The position numbers were made by a program, and so were the translations under genes. Below, piece by piece: positions 18,092-26,975 of a stretch of 64,000 nucleotides of DNA. The stretch comes from Clostridium zeae (lineage in GTDB: Bacteria; Bacillota; Clostridia; Clostridiales; Clostridiaceae): NCBI RefSeq assembly GCF_017312485.1, contig NZ_BMBA01000006.1, positions 1 through 64,000 on the forward strand, written 5' to 3'. Each line of letters opens with the position of its first letter. The stretch's first letter is position 1. The notes beneath the pieces are model-generated. The model saw only the letters and a program-made list of their open reading frames with translations. It was not told where the DNA came from and made no database searches.

Positions 18092-19164
18092 ATCTTTTCC
18101 TCCCAAAGCCCCTTATAATCATCTAAATCTACATTACCTTCTTCAAAGGTTGCCATTTCATTCATTATCTTTGTGGAAGCTTCTAATATATTGAAAGCTA
18201 ATGGACATCCAGATCCTTCTCCGAGTCTCATGGCTAAATCTAATATAGGCTCTAGCCCTAGTTCTGATAAAACCAAGTTATATCCTTTTTCCATTGATAT
18301 ATGAGATGGAAACATAAAATCTTTAGTAACGTCATTTACCCTATAAGCTATTAGTGCTGCGATTGCAGAAATGAAGCCATCTATAACCACCGGTATCCTA
18401 TACTTTGCTGCACCTAAATAGACACCTACAAGTCCAGCGATATCAAAGCCACCAACTTTATGCAATACTTCTATTGGATCCTTTATATTAGGCTGATTTA
18501 CTTCTAAAACCTTTTTTATAACCTTCTTTTTCTTTTCAAAGGCTTCATCAGTAAGCCCTGCTCCTCTACCTACAGCTTCCTCAATAGAACAACCAGTTAA
18601 GGCAATTAATATTGAAGAACTAGAAGTAGTATTTCCTATTCCCATCTCTCCAGTGCCTATAAGGTTATAACCTTCTTTTTTAAGCTTTGAAACTAAATCA
18701 ATTCCTACTCTAATAGCTGTAAGAGCTTCTTCTCTTGTCATTGCTTCACCTTTAGCAATGTTTGATGTGCCTTTCCTTACCTTACAGTTTATAAGTTCAC
18801 TATGATTTATTTCTTCATTGATACCTATATCTACAACCTTTAAATCGCAATTGTTATGTCTTGCTAAAACACCTACTCCTGTTACTCCTTTTATGAAGTT
18901 TACTGTTTGAGTTGCAGTAACTACTTGTGGAGCTGAAGCAACCCCTTCTTCACATACTCCATTATCAGAACACATTATAATCACTGCTTTTTTTGTAATA
19001 TTATTATATAATTCACCTGTTATTCCAGATAACTTTATGGCCATCTTTTCAAGTTTTCCAAGACTGCCTATAGGCTTTACCAAGTTATCCATTCTTTCTT
19101 TAGCTTCAGCCATAGATCTTTCATATAGAGGTTTTATATCTTCTACTAAACATGATTCCTTCAT
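18088..19164 (-). CDS. cobT: Nicotinate-nucleotide:dimethylbenzimidazole phosphoribosyltransferase
   Basis: 358 aa, full length for CobT. Hallmarks: KPIGSLGKLE, a MCSDNGVCEEGVASAP segment, GEMGIGNTTSSS near residue 170, and C-terminal RLGEGSGCPLAFNIL with the catalytic Glu. It activates the lower-ligand base by transfer of ribose phosphate from nicotinate mononucleotide. No bluB/bza lower-ligand genes are in the window. First gene after the cobalamin riboswitch and a small terminator hairpin; ribosome binding site GGGGGAGG. Confidence 0.95.
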   Translation of the reverse strand: MKESCLVEDIKPLYERSMAEAKERMDNLVKPIGSLGKLEKMAIKLSGITGELYNNITKKAVIIMCSDNGVCEEGVASAPQVVTATQTVNFIKGVTGVGVLARHNNCDLKVVDIGINEEINHSELINCKVRKGTSNIAKGEAMTREEALTAIRVGIDLVSKLKKEGYNLIGTGEMGIGNTTSSSSILIALTGCSIEEAVGRGAGLTDEAFEKKKKVIKKVLEVNQPNIKDPIEVLHKVGGFDIAGLVGVYLGAAKYRIPVVIDGFISAIAALIAYRVNDVTKDFMFPSHISMEKGYNLVLSELGLEPILDLAMRLGEGSGCPLAFNILEASTKIMNEMATFEEGNVDLDDYKGLWEEKI

Positions 19165-19187
19165 TTCAATCCTCCCCCTAATTAAAC

Positions 19188-19212
19188 AGAAAAAGACCTC
19201 CCTAAGGAGGCC
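19188..19212 (-). terminator. Intrinsic terminator/attenuator just before cobT
   Basis: On the minus strand GGCCTCC-TTAG-GGAGGTC followed by TTTTT, ending about 24 bases before the cobT start. Because it lies between the riboswitch and the gene, it is the likely site where B12 binding stops transcription. Confidence 0.7.
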
Positions 19213-19459
19213 TTTATAATTACTATTCGAATCAATATATCTATATTAAAACATATAAAATAGATAAAACTTACTCTCAACATTAATAAAGCTATATTTA
19301 CATATCTGCACACAAAATACTCTTATCTTGTTAATACTATAAATATTATTAGCGTTGTATTGAAGTTTAAATACATATAAACTTCCTCAACGAAATAATT
19401 TTATATAAGTAACAGCTTGCTTTATTAACAGTAATTCTTCCACCCCGGAAAATTAGCTT
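19213..19459 (-). other. Leader between cobalamin riboswitch and terminator
   Basis: About 245 nt of AT-rich transcript between the B12 box and the terminator hairpin, unusually long for a riboswitch expression platform. No ORF or second aptamer recognised in it. Confidence 0.5.
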
Positions 19460-19753
19460 TTCTTATGGCAGGTTTTCTGGCTTTGAATCATCCTACTTTC
19501 TGCTCCTTCCCAAGCTTCTTATAGACATCTAACCTTTAATTACAAACTATACCTGCTAAATGTATAAGCACAGGTATACTTTGAATCTAATGATAAACAT
19601 CCTTAACCCAGTGGATTAAAACTTAAATAACATAAGTTTTAGTGCAAATTTCGTCATCATCACAGTAACGGGGGCTGCAAAGGTCTTTCACCTTTTTCCC
19701 TTTTAACTTCTATAGAACAAATATATATTTGCCCCACTGAAGCACCAATAAGA
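19460..19753 (-). promoter_or_regulatory. Cobalamin (adenosylcobalamin) riboswitch
   Basis: Reading the minus strand, TTGGTGC near 19750 opens the aptamer, followed by GTTAAAAGGGAAAAAGGTG, the highly conserved GCAGCCCCCGTTACTGTGA, and finally the B12 box AGCCAGAAAACCTGCC (19483-19467). The closing stem P1 is visible as CTTATTGG with CCATAAG. All conserved blocks of the cobalamin riboswitch appear in order. It lies directly upstream of cobT and therefore represses the cobTUS (and probably cobC-btuFCD) cluster when B12 is plentiful. Confidence 0.95.
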
Positions 19754-19805
19754 ACTTATTAAATTGTCAACTAAATTATAGTATTCATATTTATTATAGT
19801 CAAGA

Positions 19806-20213
19806 TTACTGCTTCTTAACTTTTCTTTTCTTTGTATATTGTTTTATTAGATATGCAGCTATTCTTATTATCACGTAAATTATAAATATATATAAGAATC
19901 CCCATATCCCGGCTACTATATCTGCAAACTCCATATTTCCTCGTTTAGTTATTTTTTGTTCTATTTCAATACCAAAAACTATTACCAGTAGTACTGTAAA
20001 AGTATATATGAAGGATATAGCTGTAATGCTATATTTTGCGAGCCATTTAAACAGCATTTGAGTTCCTGCAAAAATTAAGATACCTATGATTCCTATTATT
20101 ATAAAATGAAGTTGTTTGTCTGTAAGGCTATATCCAGACCCCTGAGCTTTTTGTATAAAAACATCATGAATATCATTCACTGCTCTCATTAGTGCTTTTA
20201 TTATTGCCACCAT
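19806..20213 (-). CDS. VanZ-like small membrane protein
   Basis: 135 aa with four predicted spans. SLTDKQLHFIIIGIIG and FGIEIEQKITKRGNMEFADI followed by VAGIWGFLY reproduce the VanZ-family pattern (Asp-Lys-x-Leu-His-Phe, then Glu-x-x-Gln near Arg-Gly and Asp). VanZ relatives affect lipoglycopeptide resistance or envelope properties in some Firmicutes; no role can be assigned here. Ribosome binding site AGGGGGTG. It lies upstream of the riboswitch on the same strand but has no evident link with cobalamin. Confidence 0.7.
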   Translation of the reverse strand: MVAIIKALMRAVNDIHDVFIQKAQGSGYSLTDKQLHFIIIGIIGILIFAGTQMLFKWLAKYSITAISFIYTFTVLLVIVFGIEIEQKITKRGNMEFADIVAGIWGFLYIFIIYVIIRIAAYLIKQYTKKRKVKKQ

Positions 20214-20295
20214 TGATTAACACCCCCTATGTTTAGTCTTATGTTATAGCTAATCCTTAAAATGTTCAAGTAAAAAGTTATTTATAAATCCTATA

Positions 20296-21144
20296 CTACA
20301 AAATCTTATACATCTCATATTGTGATATAGGCATTTTTTTAAATCCATTCTTAACTAAAAACCCAAAAGCTTGACTGTTATTAACAAAACTAGTGCTAAT
20401 CATATTTATTCCTAATTCTTTAACAGCATAATTAATTAGTGATGAACCAATTCCACTGAATCTATAATTCTTATCTACATACATAAAACTTATTTTTCCT
20501 GTTTTATTTATACTTAGACCACTAATAAGAACCTCATCAATAAATCCTCCTAAATAATATGTATCCTTTGATAAACTTAGATATTCAAAATCATTTTGCC
20601 AACTAACATGACCATCATATCTATCGCATATCTCTCTATACTGACCTAATGTTATATCTTTAATAACCAGCTTTTTATTATGGTATCTTTTCAAATTGCT
20701 TATATTATCATTAGAGTAATAGGATATATCATAAATTTTGCTATATCCCATCTTATTATAAAAAGATATTGCTCTATCATTTCCAACAATGACTTCCAAA
20801 AACAATTGACTACACCCTTTACTCTTTGCAATTTCTTGATGTAATTGAAAAAGTCTTTTACTTATCCAACCACCTCTATAACTTGGATGAATTGCTAATC
20901 CTCCACATCTTAAAGTTTTTATTCCATCATATACTTTTATCCCGCCTAACATTAATCCTACAGGCTTATTACTATCATATACTACAAAAGAATATTCTTT
21001 GCAGTTCCCTTCAGCGCCAAAGAATCTTCCTTCAAAATCTTCCTTATTTACACTAAGCTTTATTATATAATCTGAGAATCCATCCTGAAATGCCTGAAAT
21101 ATATCATCAATAGTTACATCTAAACAATTTTTATATTTTATCAT
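20296..21144 (-). CDS. GNAT acetyltransferase with two tandem domains
   Basis: 282 aa. The N-terminal GNAT fold (about 1-150) has GGLAIHPSYRGGWISKRLFQ as motif A for acetyl-CoA, followed by FLEVIVGNDRAISFYNKMGY. The C-terminal half (about 165-282) is a second, shorter GNAT with MYVDKNYRFSGIGSSLINYA and NNSQAFGFLVKNGF. Cytoplasmic N-acetyltransferase of unknown substrate, monocistronic, ribosome binding site AAGGGGGG. Confidence 0.85.
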   Translation of the reverse strand: MIKYKNCLDVTIDDIFQAFQDGFSDYIIKLSVNKEDFEGRFFGAEGNCKEYSFVVYDSNKPVGLMLGGIKVYDGIKTLRCGGLAIHPSYRGGWISKRLFQLHQEIAKSKGCSQLFLEVIVGNDRAISFYNKMGYSKIYDISYYSNDNISNLKRYHNKKLVIKDITLGQYREICDRYDGHVSWQNDFEYLSLSKDTYYLGGFIDEVLISGLSINKTGKISFMYVDKNYRFSGIGSSLINYAVKELGINMISTSFVNNSQAFGFLVKNGFKKMPISQYEMYKIL

Positions 21145-21278
21145 ATAATCCCCCCTTAAGCCGCAAACAAAACTGTATATATATTATAATCCAAATACTT
21201 CTTATAATATTACTACCTAACCCCAACTTATTACAAGTAATAGTTAAAAATTTAAAATTATGTTAATATAAAACAACA

Positions 21279-21341
21279 AAAAACCTACTTAAGTGACATT
21301 GATTATTTGTAATAATCTCCATCACATTTAAGTAGGTTTTA
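21279..21341. terminator. Terminator after the Cof-type phosphatase
   Basis: AAAACCTACTTAA and TTTAAGTAGGTTTT form a long stem with an inner loop. On the minus strand it is followed by a run of T, so it ends the phosphatase transcript. Confidence 0.85.
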
Positions 21342-21354
21342 AATTTAGTGCTAA

Positions 21355-22152
21355 TTAAGCATCCTTTTTAAGAACTTCTCTTTCAATTACTTCTATTACT
21401 CCATTATCATCATTACTTCTAGCCATAAATCTTCCATACTTCTTTAGCTCATCAGGTGCATTTACCATAACGTAGCTATGATAAGCATTTTGAAGCATTT
21501 GGATATCATTAAAATAGTCTCCAAATACCATTGTTTCCTCATGGGTTATGTTGAACTTTTCTTGAAGATAATTAATTGCAATTCCCTTATTTATATCTTT
21601 TCTGAAGATATCAACCCAGTCTTGTCCTGAAACGGTAACTTGAAGTTCTTCCTTCAACTTCTTATCAATCTTTTTGTATGAGTTCTCGCTTGATCCTTCT
21701 AAATCAAATATTGCTACCTTTAAGAAATCATCTTCTATATCCTCAAGATTATCTACTTGCTTTCTATTATAGTAATATTTTTCTAATTCCTTTAAGAATC
21801 TAGGATTTGTGTCTTTATAATATCCGTATTTTTTCCCACATACTACTGGAAAACAGTTGGGTATTTTATTTACTTCTTTCAAAATTTCCATAATAGTTTC
21901 TTTAGGTAATGTCTTAGAAAATAATTCTTTTCCGTTATGAACAACAAAGGACCCATTTTCTGCAGCAAAAAGCATCTTATCCTTAGCCTTTGCAAAGTTA
22001 TTCGCTAATGTATAATACTGTCTCCCACTGGCTGCTACAAATATTACACCTCTGTCTATCAATTCATCTAAAGTATCAAAGAACCCCTCTGGAAGTTCCC
22101 CCTTGCTATTTAGTAATGTTCCATCCATATCTGTTGCGATTAATTTTATCAT
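21355..22152 (-). CDS. Cof-type HAD-IIB phosphatase
   Basis: 265 aa from the ATG preceded by GGAGG (an upstream in-frame extension of 25 codons lacks a binding site and homology). HAD motif I DMDGTLLNSKG with nucleophile and acid Asp, motif II AASGRQY, motif III Lys, motif IV VFGDYFNDIQML; a C2-type cap lies between. Such enzymes dephosphorylate sugar phosphates, FMN or other small metabolites; substrate unknown. Single gene. Confidence 0.9.
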   Translation of the reverse strand: MIKLIATDMDGTLLNSKGELPEGFFDTLDELIDRGVIFVAASGRQYYTLANNFAKAKDKMLFAAENGSFVVHNGKELFSKTLPKETIMEILKEVNKIPNCFPVVCGKKYGYYKDTNPRFLKELEKYYYNRKQVDNLEDIEDDFLKVAIFDLEGSSENSYKKIDKKLKEELQVTVSGQDWVDIFRKDINKGIAINYLQEKFNITHEETMVFGDYFNDIQMLQNAYHSYVMVNAPDELKKYGRFMARSNDDNGVIEVIEREVLKKDA

Positions 22153-22184
22153 TAAACAACCTCCATCTGTAAACTCATATATAT

Positions 22185-22318
22185 AGACGCTGTTAAAGCA
22201 CAGTGTTGAAATTAATTGGTTAGCCATATGAAAAAATCATTTAATTATAATAACTAGCCAATATAGCATCTACTGCATAAACATAGAATTTCAACAAAAT
22301 TCTTAAACATAAGCAAAA
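22185..22318. repeat. Family A interspersed repeat, partial copy
   Basis: GTTAAAGCACAGTGTTGAAA, TTAATTGGTTAGCCATATGA, AATCATTTAATTATAATAAC, ATAGCATCTACTGCATAAAC and TTCTTAAACATAAGC match both arms of the full copy at 54716-54950; the central hairpin is deleted. Confidence 0.8.
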
Positions 22319-22458
22319 TCTAAATCATATTATTATAAATATGTATTTATAATACAATTTGAAACATCTAATAATTATTATTTATGAGTATATTTTATCA
22401 CATATTGAAGGATAAATCTATGGAGGTCCATAAATGCTACTTCTTATTCCATTAAAAT

Positions 22459-23079
22459 TTAGTATTTAGGAATTAATTCTATTTTTCCATTTGTAACCTT
22501 TATCAATTTATTAAAAATATCTTCAAGTGATTTAAGTATGTGGATAGCAGAATTTTTATCTAATAGTTCATGGAAATGCTTATTTATAAATTTCTGTATT
22601 CCTCTTAAAAGTATTTCAACAACTTCTTCTGGAAAGTCCACTTGAAGGCTTTCTTGTTCAATTCCCTCTTTTACCACACCTAAAATAAGAGGATAACATC
22701 TATTAAAAAACTCTTCTTCTAAAGCATTATTTAGCTTTAAATTGCTACTATCTCTCTCAGCATTTGCAAACATAAGGTTACTATTAGTGCCTAAAAACAT
22801 TGCTTTTAAAATTGCTTCGAGTTTAGAATTAGGATCTAAATTTGAATTATATATATCTGTTAAAGGTAATATATATTCATCTAACCGCCTTTTCAATAGC
22901 TCACCTAGTATTTCTTCTTTTGAAGTAAAATAGTGGTAGAAGGTTCCTTTTGCTATAGATAAGCTATTAACTATTTCATTAATTGAGGTATTGTCATACC
23001 CCTTCTCAATAAACAATTCTAGAGACCTATCCATTATTTCGTTTTTTCTTTCCAAAGGATCTTTTACAATTCTTTTCAT
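22459..23079 (-). CDS. TetR/AcrR-family regulator
   Basis: 206 aa. N-terminal helix-turn-helix: RKNEIMDRSLELFIEKGYDN then TSINEIVNSLSIAKGTFYHY, the classic TetR pattern; the C-terminal ligand domain is not assignable. The ATG overlaps the stop of the preceding Fe-S gene (ATGA), so the two are co-translated. A perfect 19-bp palindrome upstream of the Fe-S gene (23875-23893) is the probable operator for autorepression of the pair. Confidence 0.92.
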   Translation of the reverse strand: MKRIVKDPLERKNEIMDRSLELFIEKGYDNTSINEIVNSLSIAKGTFYHYFTSKEEILGELLKRRLDEYILPLTDIYNSNLDPNSKLEAILKAMFLGTNSNLMFANAERDSSNLKLNNALEEEFFNRCYPLILGVVKEGIEQESLQVDFPEEVVEILLRGIQKFINKHFHELLDKNSAIHILKSLEDIFNKLIKVTNGKIELIPKY

Positions 23080-23828
23080 TTTATTTCTAAGACCTTTCTA
23101 TCAACTTTATATTTTCCGCAAGCTCTATTTACAGCGCCAAACTTACATGCTTTACTACATTCACCACAAAGTATACAATCAGAAGATTCCATATTATTAT
23201 GCTGAACCTTTTCCATAACATTAATACTCATAGGACAACTCTTATTGCAAGCACTACATTTTTTACAATTGTTTGGCTCTGCCTCTAATTTCAATGAAGG
23301 AATATTAAGTTTATTTTTAACTTTACTTCCTGTTATATTCAAAATGGACATTGGACATAAGTAATGACAAGTAGCTCTCTTACCTAAAATAACTGGTAAA
23401 ACCGCCAGTGATGTTAATATGATGAAATACCCAACAAGATTAGATATCTTATCTACACTAACATAACCTTCTGTAAGATAGAACAAATTCAACTTGTACC
23501 CCCTATTAGAAATTAAAGCAAAAGCTATTATTAAAACCCAAGTAGCTCCCAGTATATATTTCAAAATCTTTAAGCCTTTGATTTTCTTAAGAGGCTTTTC
23601 AATACATCTATCTATTATCATCTGCCAAGCGCCATATGGACACACATAAGCACAAAAGGCTCTACCTATAAAAAGTGATGATATAGCCATAATTGTCCAC
23701 ACTAAAAATGCTGCAGATATAAACTTGTTAAATAGCCCATCAATTATGATGTATGGAGAAAAAAAGTTAAGCGTAATTGGTAATGTAAAGAACATTATTA
23801 ATAAAAATAGCCTTCTTTTATTTTTCAT
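23076..23828 (-). CDS. Membrane 4Fe-4S protein (NapH/polyferredoxin-like)
   Basis: 250 aa with about four membrane spans. CxxxCP motifs at Cys59/Cys63 (CAYVCPYG) and Cys154/Cys158 (CHYLCPMS), the NapH/RdxA/CcoG-type feature. There are two ferredoxin clusters, Cys188-191-194-198 and Cys218-221-224-228. It would pass electrons at the cytoplasmic face of the membrane. No partner oxidoreductase is beside it; partner and substrate unknown. Start ATG with AAGGAG; first gene of a two-gene operon with tetR. Confidence 0.88.
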   Translation of the reverse strand: MKNKRRLFLLIMFFTLPITLNFFSPYIIIDGLFNKFISAAFLVWTIMAISSLFIGRAFCAYVCPYGAWQMIIDRCIEKPLKKIKGLKILKYILGATWVLIIAFALISNRGYKLNLFYLTEGYVSVDKISNLVGYFIILTSLAVLPVILGKRATCHYLCPMSILNITGSKVKNKLNIPSLKLEAEPNNCKKCSACNKSCPMSINVMEKVQHNNMESSDCILCGECSKACKFGAVNRACGKYKVDRKVLEIK

Positions 23829-23874
23829 GATTAATTCTCCTTATATTTGTTATCATATAATTTATTATAATTCA

Positions 23875-23893
23875 TTGACCGACCGTCGGTCAA
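23875..23893. promoter_or_regulatory. Perfect TetR-type operator
   Basis: TTGACCGACCGTCGGTCAA is a perfect palindrome of 9-bp arms around one central base, 47 bases before the Fe-S gene start. Its GC content contrasts sharply with the surrounding AT-rich DNA. Both the position and the presence of a TetR gene in the operon indicate an operator. Confidence 0.85.
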
Positions 23894-24027
23894 TAGAATA
23901 TGTATTTTTTATTATCACTGAAAATTTTGAAAATTGTTAGAATTAAACTAGTTTATATTTACTTAACTATGATACAATATTGTTAATTAAAGGATAACTC
24001 ATATAAAATTAAAGAAAGGTTGATTCA

Positions 24028-24417
24028 ATGAAAATTGCACATTTAGCACTATGGACTAGAGACTTGGAGAGGACAAAAAATTTCTACACAAAGTATTTCA
24101 ATGCTGTCCCTAACGAAAAGTATCATAATGAAAAAACAAAATTCAGCTCATATTTTCTATCTTTTGATGATGGCTCTAAGCTAGAAATTATGGAGAAACC
24201 TACTGTTCTTTCAATAAATGTTTCTAAAGATTATGAGTGCTTTGGTTATGCTCACGTAGCCTTTTCTGTTGGAAGTGTAGAGAAGGTAGATGAATTAACA
24301 AAATTACTAGTAGATGACGGATTTACTGTAGTCAGTGGACCAAGGACTACTGGAGACGGCTATTATGAAAGTTGTATACTAGATCATGAAGGTAATAGAA
24401 TCGAGATAACCGTATAA
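24028..24417 (+). CDS. VOC-family (glyoxalase/bleomycin-resistance-like) protein
   Basis: 129 aa. Two beta-alpha-beta-beta-beta modules: [20 protein letters not shown] at the start with metal-binding His5, KLEIMEKP with Glu, [11 protein letters not shown] with His, and C-terminal [11 protein letters not shown] with Glu. All four metal ligands of glyoxalase I-type enzymes are thus plausible. The length fits lactoylglutathione lyase-like proteins of bacteria that lack glutathione; substrate unknown. Ribosome binding site AAAGAAAGG. Confidence 0.88.
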   Translation: MKIAHLALWTRDLERTKNFYTKYFNAVPNEKYHNEKTKFSSYFLSFDDGSKLEIMEKPTVLSINVSKDYECFGYAHVAFSVGSVEKVDELTKLLVDDGFTVVSGPRTTGDGYYESCILDHEGNRIEITV

Positions 24418-24481
24418 TAAATCATCAAATAGTTATACAATATTTCTCTCTATTTATGACAATAATTTATCATACGAAAAA

Positions 24482-24521
24482 TAAGGTTAAAATATAGAAA
24501 GCTTCTATATTTTAACCTTTT
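24482..24521. terminator. Bidirectional terminator after the VOC gene
   Basis: AAGGTTAAAATATAGAA and TTCTATATTTTAACCTT form a 17-bp perfect stem around a two- to three-base loop, with T/A runs on both sides. Confidence 0.9.
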
Positions 24522-24540
24522 ACTTTATGGTTGGTATTTT

Positions 24541-24758
24541 TAAAATTCAGAGGCCGCTACCTCCGATACTTTAATGATCTTCATAAAGAATTAATATGAT
24601 TTTCTACAATTCCATAGCTAAAACTGTATAACTCACTACGTTCGGACAATACAGTTTTTTAACGCTATTCCATTTACGAAAATCATTTAATTCTAATTAT
24701 TTGATCATATAGTATCTCCGTATCGCCCTCTGAATTTTAATTTCAATACAAACCATAA
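24541..24758. repeat. Family A interspersed repeat, full core with different ends
   Basis: Has the full centre (AATTAATATGATTTTCTACA; CATAGCTAAAACTGTATAAC; CACTACGTTCGGACAATACA; AAATCATTTAATTCTAATTA). Its outer arms, however, are AAAATTCAGAGG / CCTCTGAATTTT instead of the usual TTGAAATTAAGTGG. Confidence 0.85.
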
Positions 24759-24775
24759 ACTATATACGTATTAAA

Positions 24776-26554
24776 TTACTTTTCATTACTAAGTTCGATA
24801 AATCTTTCTATATCTTCTTCTATTATCTTTAAGGAGCTTCTCCAGAAATCAACTGAGTGTATATCCACTCCTATAATCTTAGTAACATCAGCTATTTTTC
24901 TATCACCTGTAGATGCTAATAGATCATCATATACCTTAACAAATTCTTCGCCTCTCTTTAGATACTCTGCATAAAGACCTTTTGCGAATAGTAATCCGAA
25001 AGCATATGGGAAGTTATAGAAATTATATTCTGCATCATAGTAATGTGGCTTGCAGGCCCACATATAAGGATGTAAGTATTCAGGGTCTAAGCCATCTCCA
25101 TAAGAATCCTTTTGTGCCTTAAGCATTATTTCATTTAAGTCTTCTGCACTTAATGCACTTTCTTCTCTTCTATTAAAAAGCTCACTTTCAAATAAAAATC
25201 TTGAGTATATATCTACTATTACTTGAGTGCAATCCCCTATCTCTGATTCTAAAATTGAAAACGCTTCTTCTTTTGTCGCAGTCTTAACCGCTGCTTTTTT
25301 AACAATAGTTTCACAGAAAGTTGATGCAGTCTCTGCTATAGGCATTGGATAATCGGAGCTTAATACGCTCTTATCTTTAACACAGTCGTCATGATATCCA
25401 TGACCTAATTCATGAGCTAAAGTTACTACATCTCCGAAGGCATTTCCATAATTTAAAAGGAATCTGCTTTGTTTTATAAAGTGAAGATTAGAGCAGAAGG
25501 CGCCTCCAACTTTTCCTTCCTTCGGCATAACATCAATCCAATCACTATCAAAAGCTCTCCTAGCAAAGTCAGCAAGATTATCACTAAAAGTTCTAAAGTT
25601 ATCTTCAACAAACTTCTGTCCTTTTTCATATGGAAATTCCATATCTACATCTCCCATAGGTGCAAAAAGTTCATGGAATGGCAATCCATTTTTGTAGCCT
25701 AAAAGCTCAGCCTTTCTTCTTAAATACTTTCTGAACACAGGCAAACTTTCCTTCATAGCAGTAAGCATAGCTTCTAGGGAAGCCTCATCCATCCTTGACT
25801 TAATTAAAGTTTCTTCTAATGGAGATTTATATCCTCTTAGCTTAGCTAAGGTTATAACTTCTCCTTTTATGCCATTTAATGCTGCTGCAATACCAGCATC
25901 TACCTTTTTATAGGCTTTTAACTCTGCTTCATATGCATTTTTTCTTACTTTTGAATCTTTATCATATGCCATATTTCTAACAACAGTAAGAGGTAGTTCC
26001 TTTACTTCGCCATCTGTTTCAATATCTACAAGTACAGTTGAAGTTAAAAGATCTCTTAGTTTTGACCATGAATTTGACCCAGTATTTCTAAGTTTAGCTA
26101 TAAGCGATTCTTCTTTATCACTTAATAAATATTTACTTCCTGCTACTATTTCTTTTAAGAAAAACTCATGTTCCTTCAAAAGGCCTGAGGAATTAATTAA
26201 TTTATCAATCTCATTGACCTCACCTATCCACTTTTCTATCTTAGCACTTGGTTCTGCAAATCTGCTGTTTTTTTCTTGTAAAATGTCTGAGTACTTAAGC
26301 GCCTCTTTATTTTTCGTATCAACACTCAATGTAAGATTAACAAAAGAAAATAATCTACTAAATAAACTTTCAATTTCACTAGACTTATTTATAAACTCTT
26401 CAAGTTTATTTTTCTCATCATCATGTGACCCGCATATACTTTCAGCTAGTTTTTCATATAATCCAGATAATTCATCAGCTCTTTTTAAATCATTTAAAAA
26501 ATCTTCGCCTTCAAAAGAACTATAAATTTCCTTTAAACTCCAATTTAACCCCAT
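24776..26554 (-). CDS. pepF: Oligoendopeptidase F-like M3 metallopeptidase
   Basis: 592 aa, usual length for bacterial PepF. Zinc site HELGHGYHD (HExxH) with a downstream Glu in MPIAETASTFCETI. The long helical N-terminal region and MKESLPVFRKYLRRKAELLG are typical of family M3B. It would cut cytosolic oligopeptides of roughly 7-17 residues, for example those taken up from outside. No signal peptide. Ribosome binding site GGAGGATTATT; monocistronic. The giant S8 protease elsewhere in the window could supply peptides, but no genetic link is seen. Confidence 0.92.
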   Translation of the reverse strand: MGLNWSLKEIYSSFEGEDFLNDLKRADELSGLYEKLAESICGSHDDEKNKLEEFINKSSEIESLFSRLFSFVNLTLSVDTKNKEALKYSDILQEKNSRFAEPSAKIEKWIGEVNEIDKLINSSGLLKEHEFFLKEIVAGSKYLLSDKEESLIAKLRNTGSNSWSKLRDLLTSTVLVDIETDGEVKELPLTVVRNMAYDKDSKVRKNAYEAELKAYKKVDAGIAAALNGIKGEVITLAKLRGYKSPLEETLIKSRMDEASLEAMLTAMKESLPVFRKYLRRKAELLGYKNGLPFHELFAPMGDVDMEFPYEKGQKFVEDNFRTFSDNLADFARRAFDSDWIDVMPKEGKVGGAFCSNLHFIKQSRFLLNYGNAFGDVVTLAHELGHGYHDDCVKDKSVLSSDYPMPIAETASTFCETIVKKAAVKTATKEEAFSILESEIGDCTQVIVDIYSRFLFESELFNRREESALSAEDLNEIMLKAQKDSYGDGLDPEYLHPYMWACKPHYYDAEYNFYNFPYAFGLLFAKGLYAEYLKRGEEFVKVYDDLLASTGDRKIADVTKIIGVDIHSVDFWRSSLKIIEEDIERFIELSNEK

Positions 26555-26594
26555 AATAATCCTCCATTCATATATCTACATAAGGTTATTTTAT

Positions 26595-26691
26595 GGATGT
26601 ACCGCTTGGTAATAAAATTTATATTTTAAATTTTCTCACTAGAACCCGTAAGAATTTTAAAAATAAATTTCTGATCTAAGTTGTGCATCTC
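26595..26691. repeat. Family C interspersed repeat, diverged
   Basis: Outer arms GATGTACCGCTT and AAGTTGTGCATC; core AAATTTATATTTTAAATTTT, then CTCACTAGAACCCGTAAG and AATTTTAAAAATAAATTTCT, related to the cores at 13.2 and 48.6 kb. It lies between pepF and the gntR promoter. Confidence 0.7.
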
Positions 26692-26893
26692 TAGTAACCC
26701 TTTCTTTAATAGACAGAATTTTCTTATATAAATTATAGCATTTCTCTTATATTAATCTAGAGTTTTCTTAAATATAATAAACTTTTTTTATCGTTAATAT
26801 TATATTTTTGATAGCGACTGCTATAATTTATGAAATAAGAATAACCTAGTTTCAACATCAATTAAAAAATTTATGAATATATAATTTTTTATA

Positions 26894-26937
26894 TTGACTA
26901 TTTGCAAACATACTGTATATACTGTTTATATACAGTA
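26894..26937 (+). promoter_or_regulatory. Promoter and GntR operator of the ABC operon
   Basis: TTGACT (26894-26899) and TATACT (26918-26923) are spaced 18 bases. A perfect dyad of 11-bp arms, TACTGTATATA (26911-26921) and TATATACAGTA (26927-26937) with five bases between, covers the -10 box. The arrangement predicts repression by the GntR protein encoded next. Confidence 0.8.
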
Positions 26938-26975
26938 TAAATAATATACACACACTTTGCAAAGGAGCTTACTAA

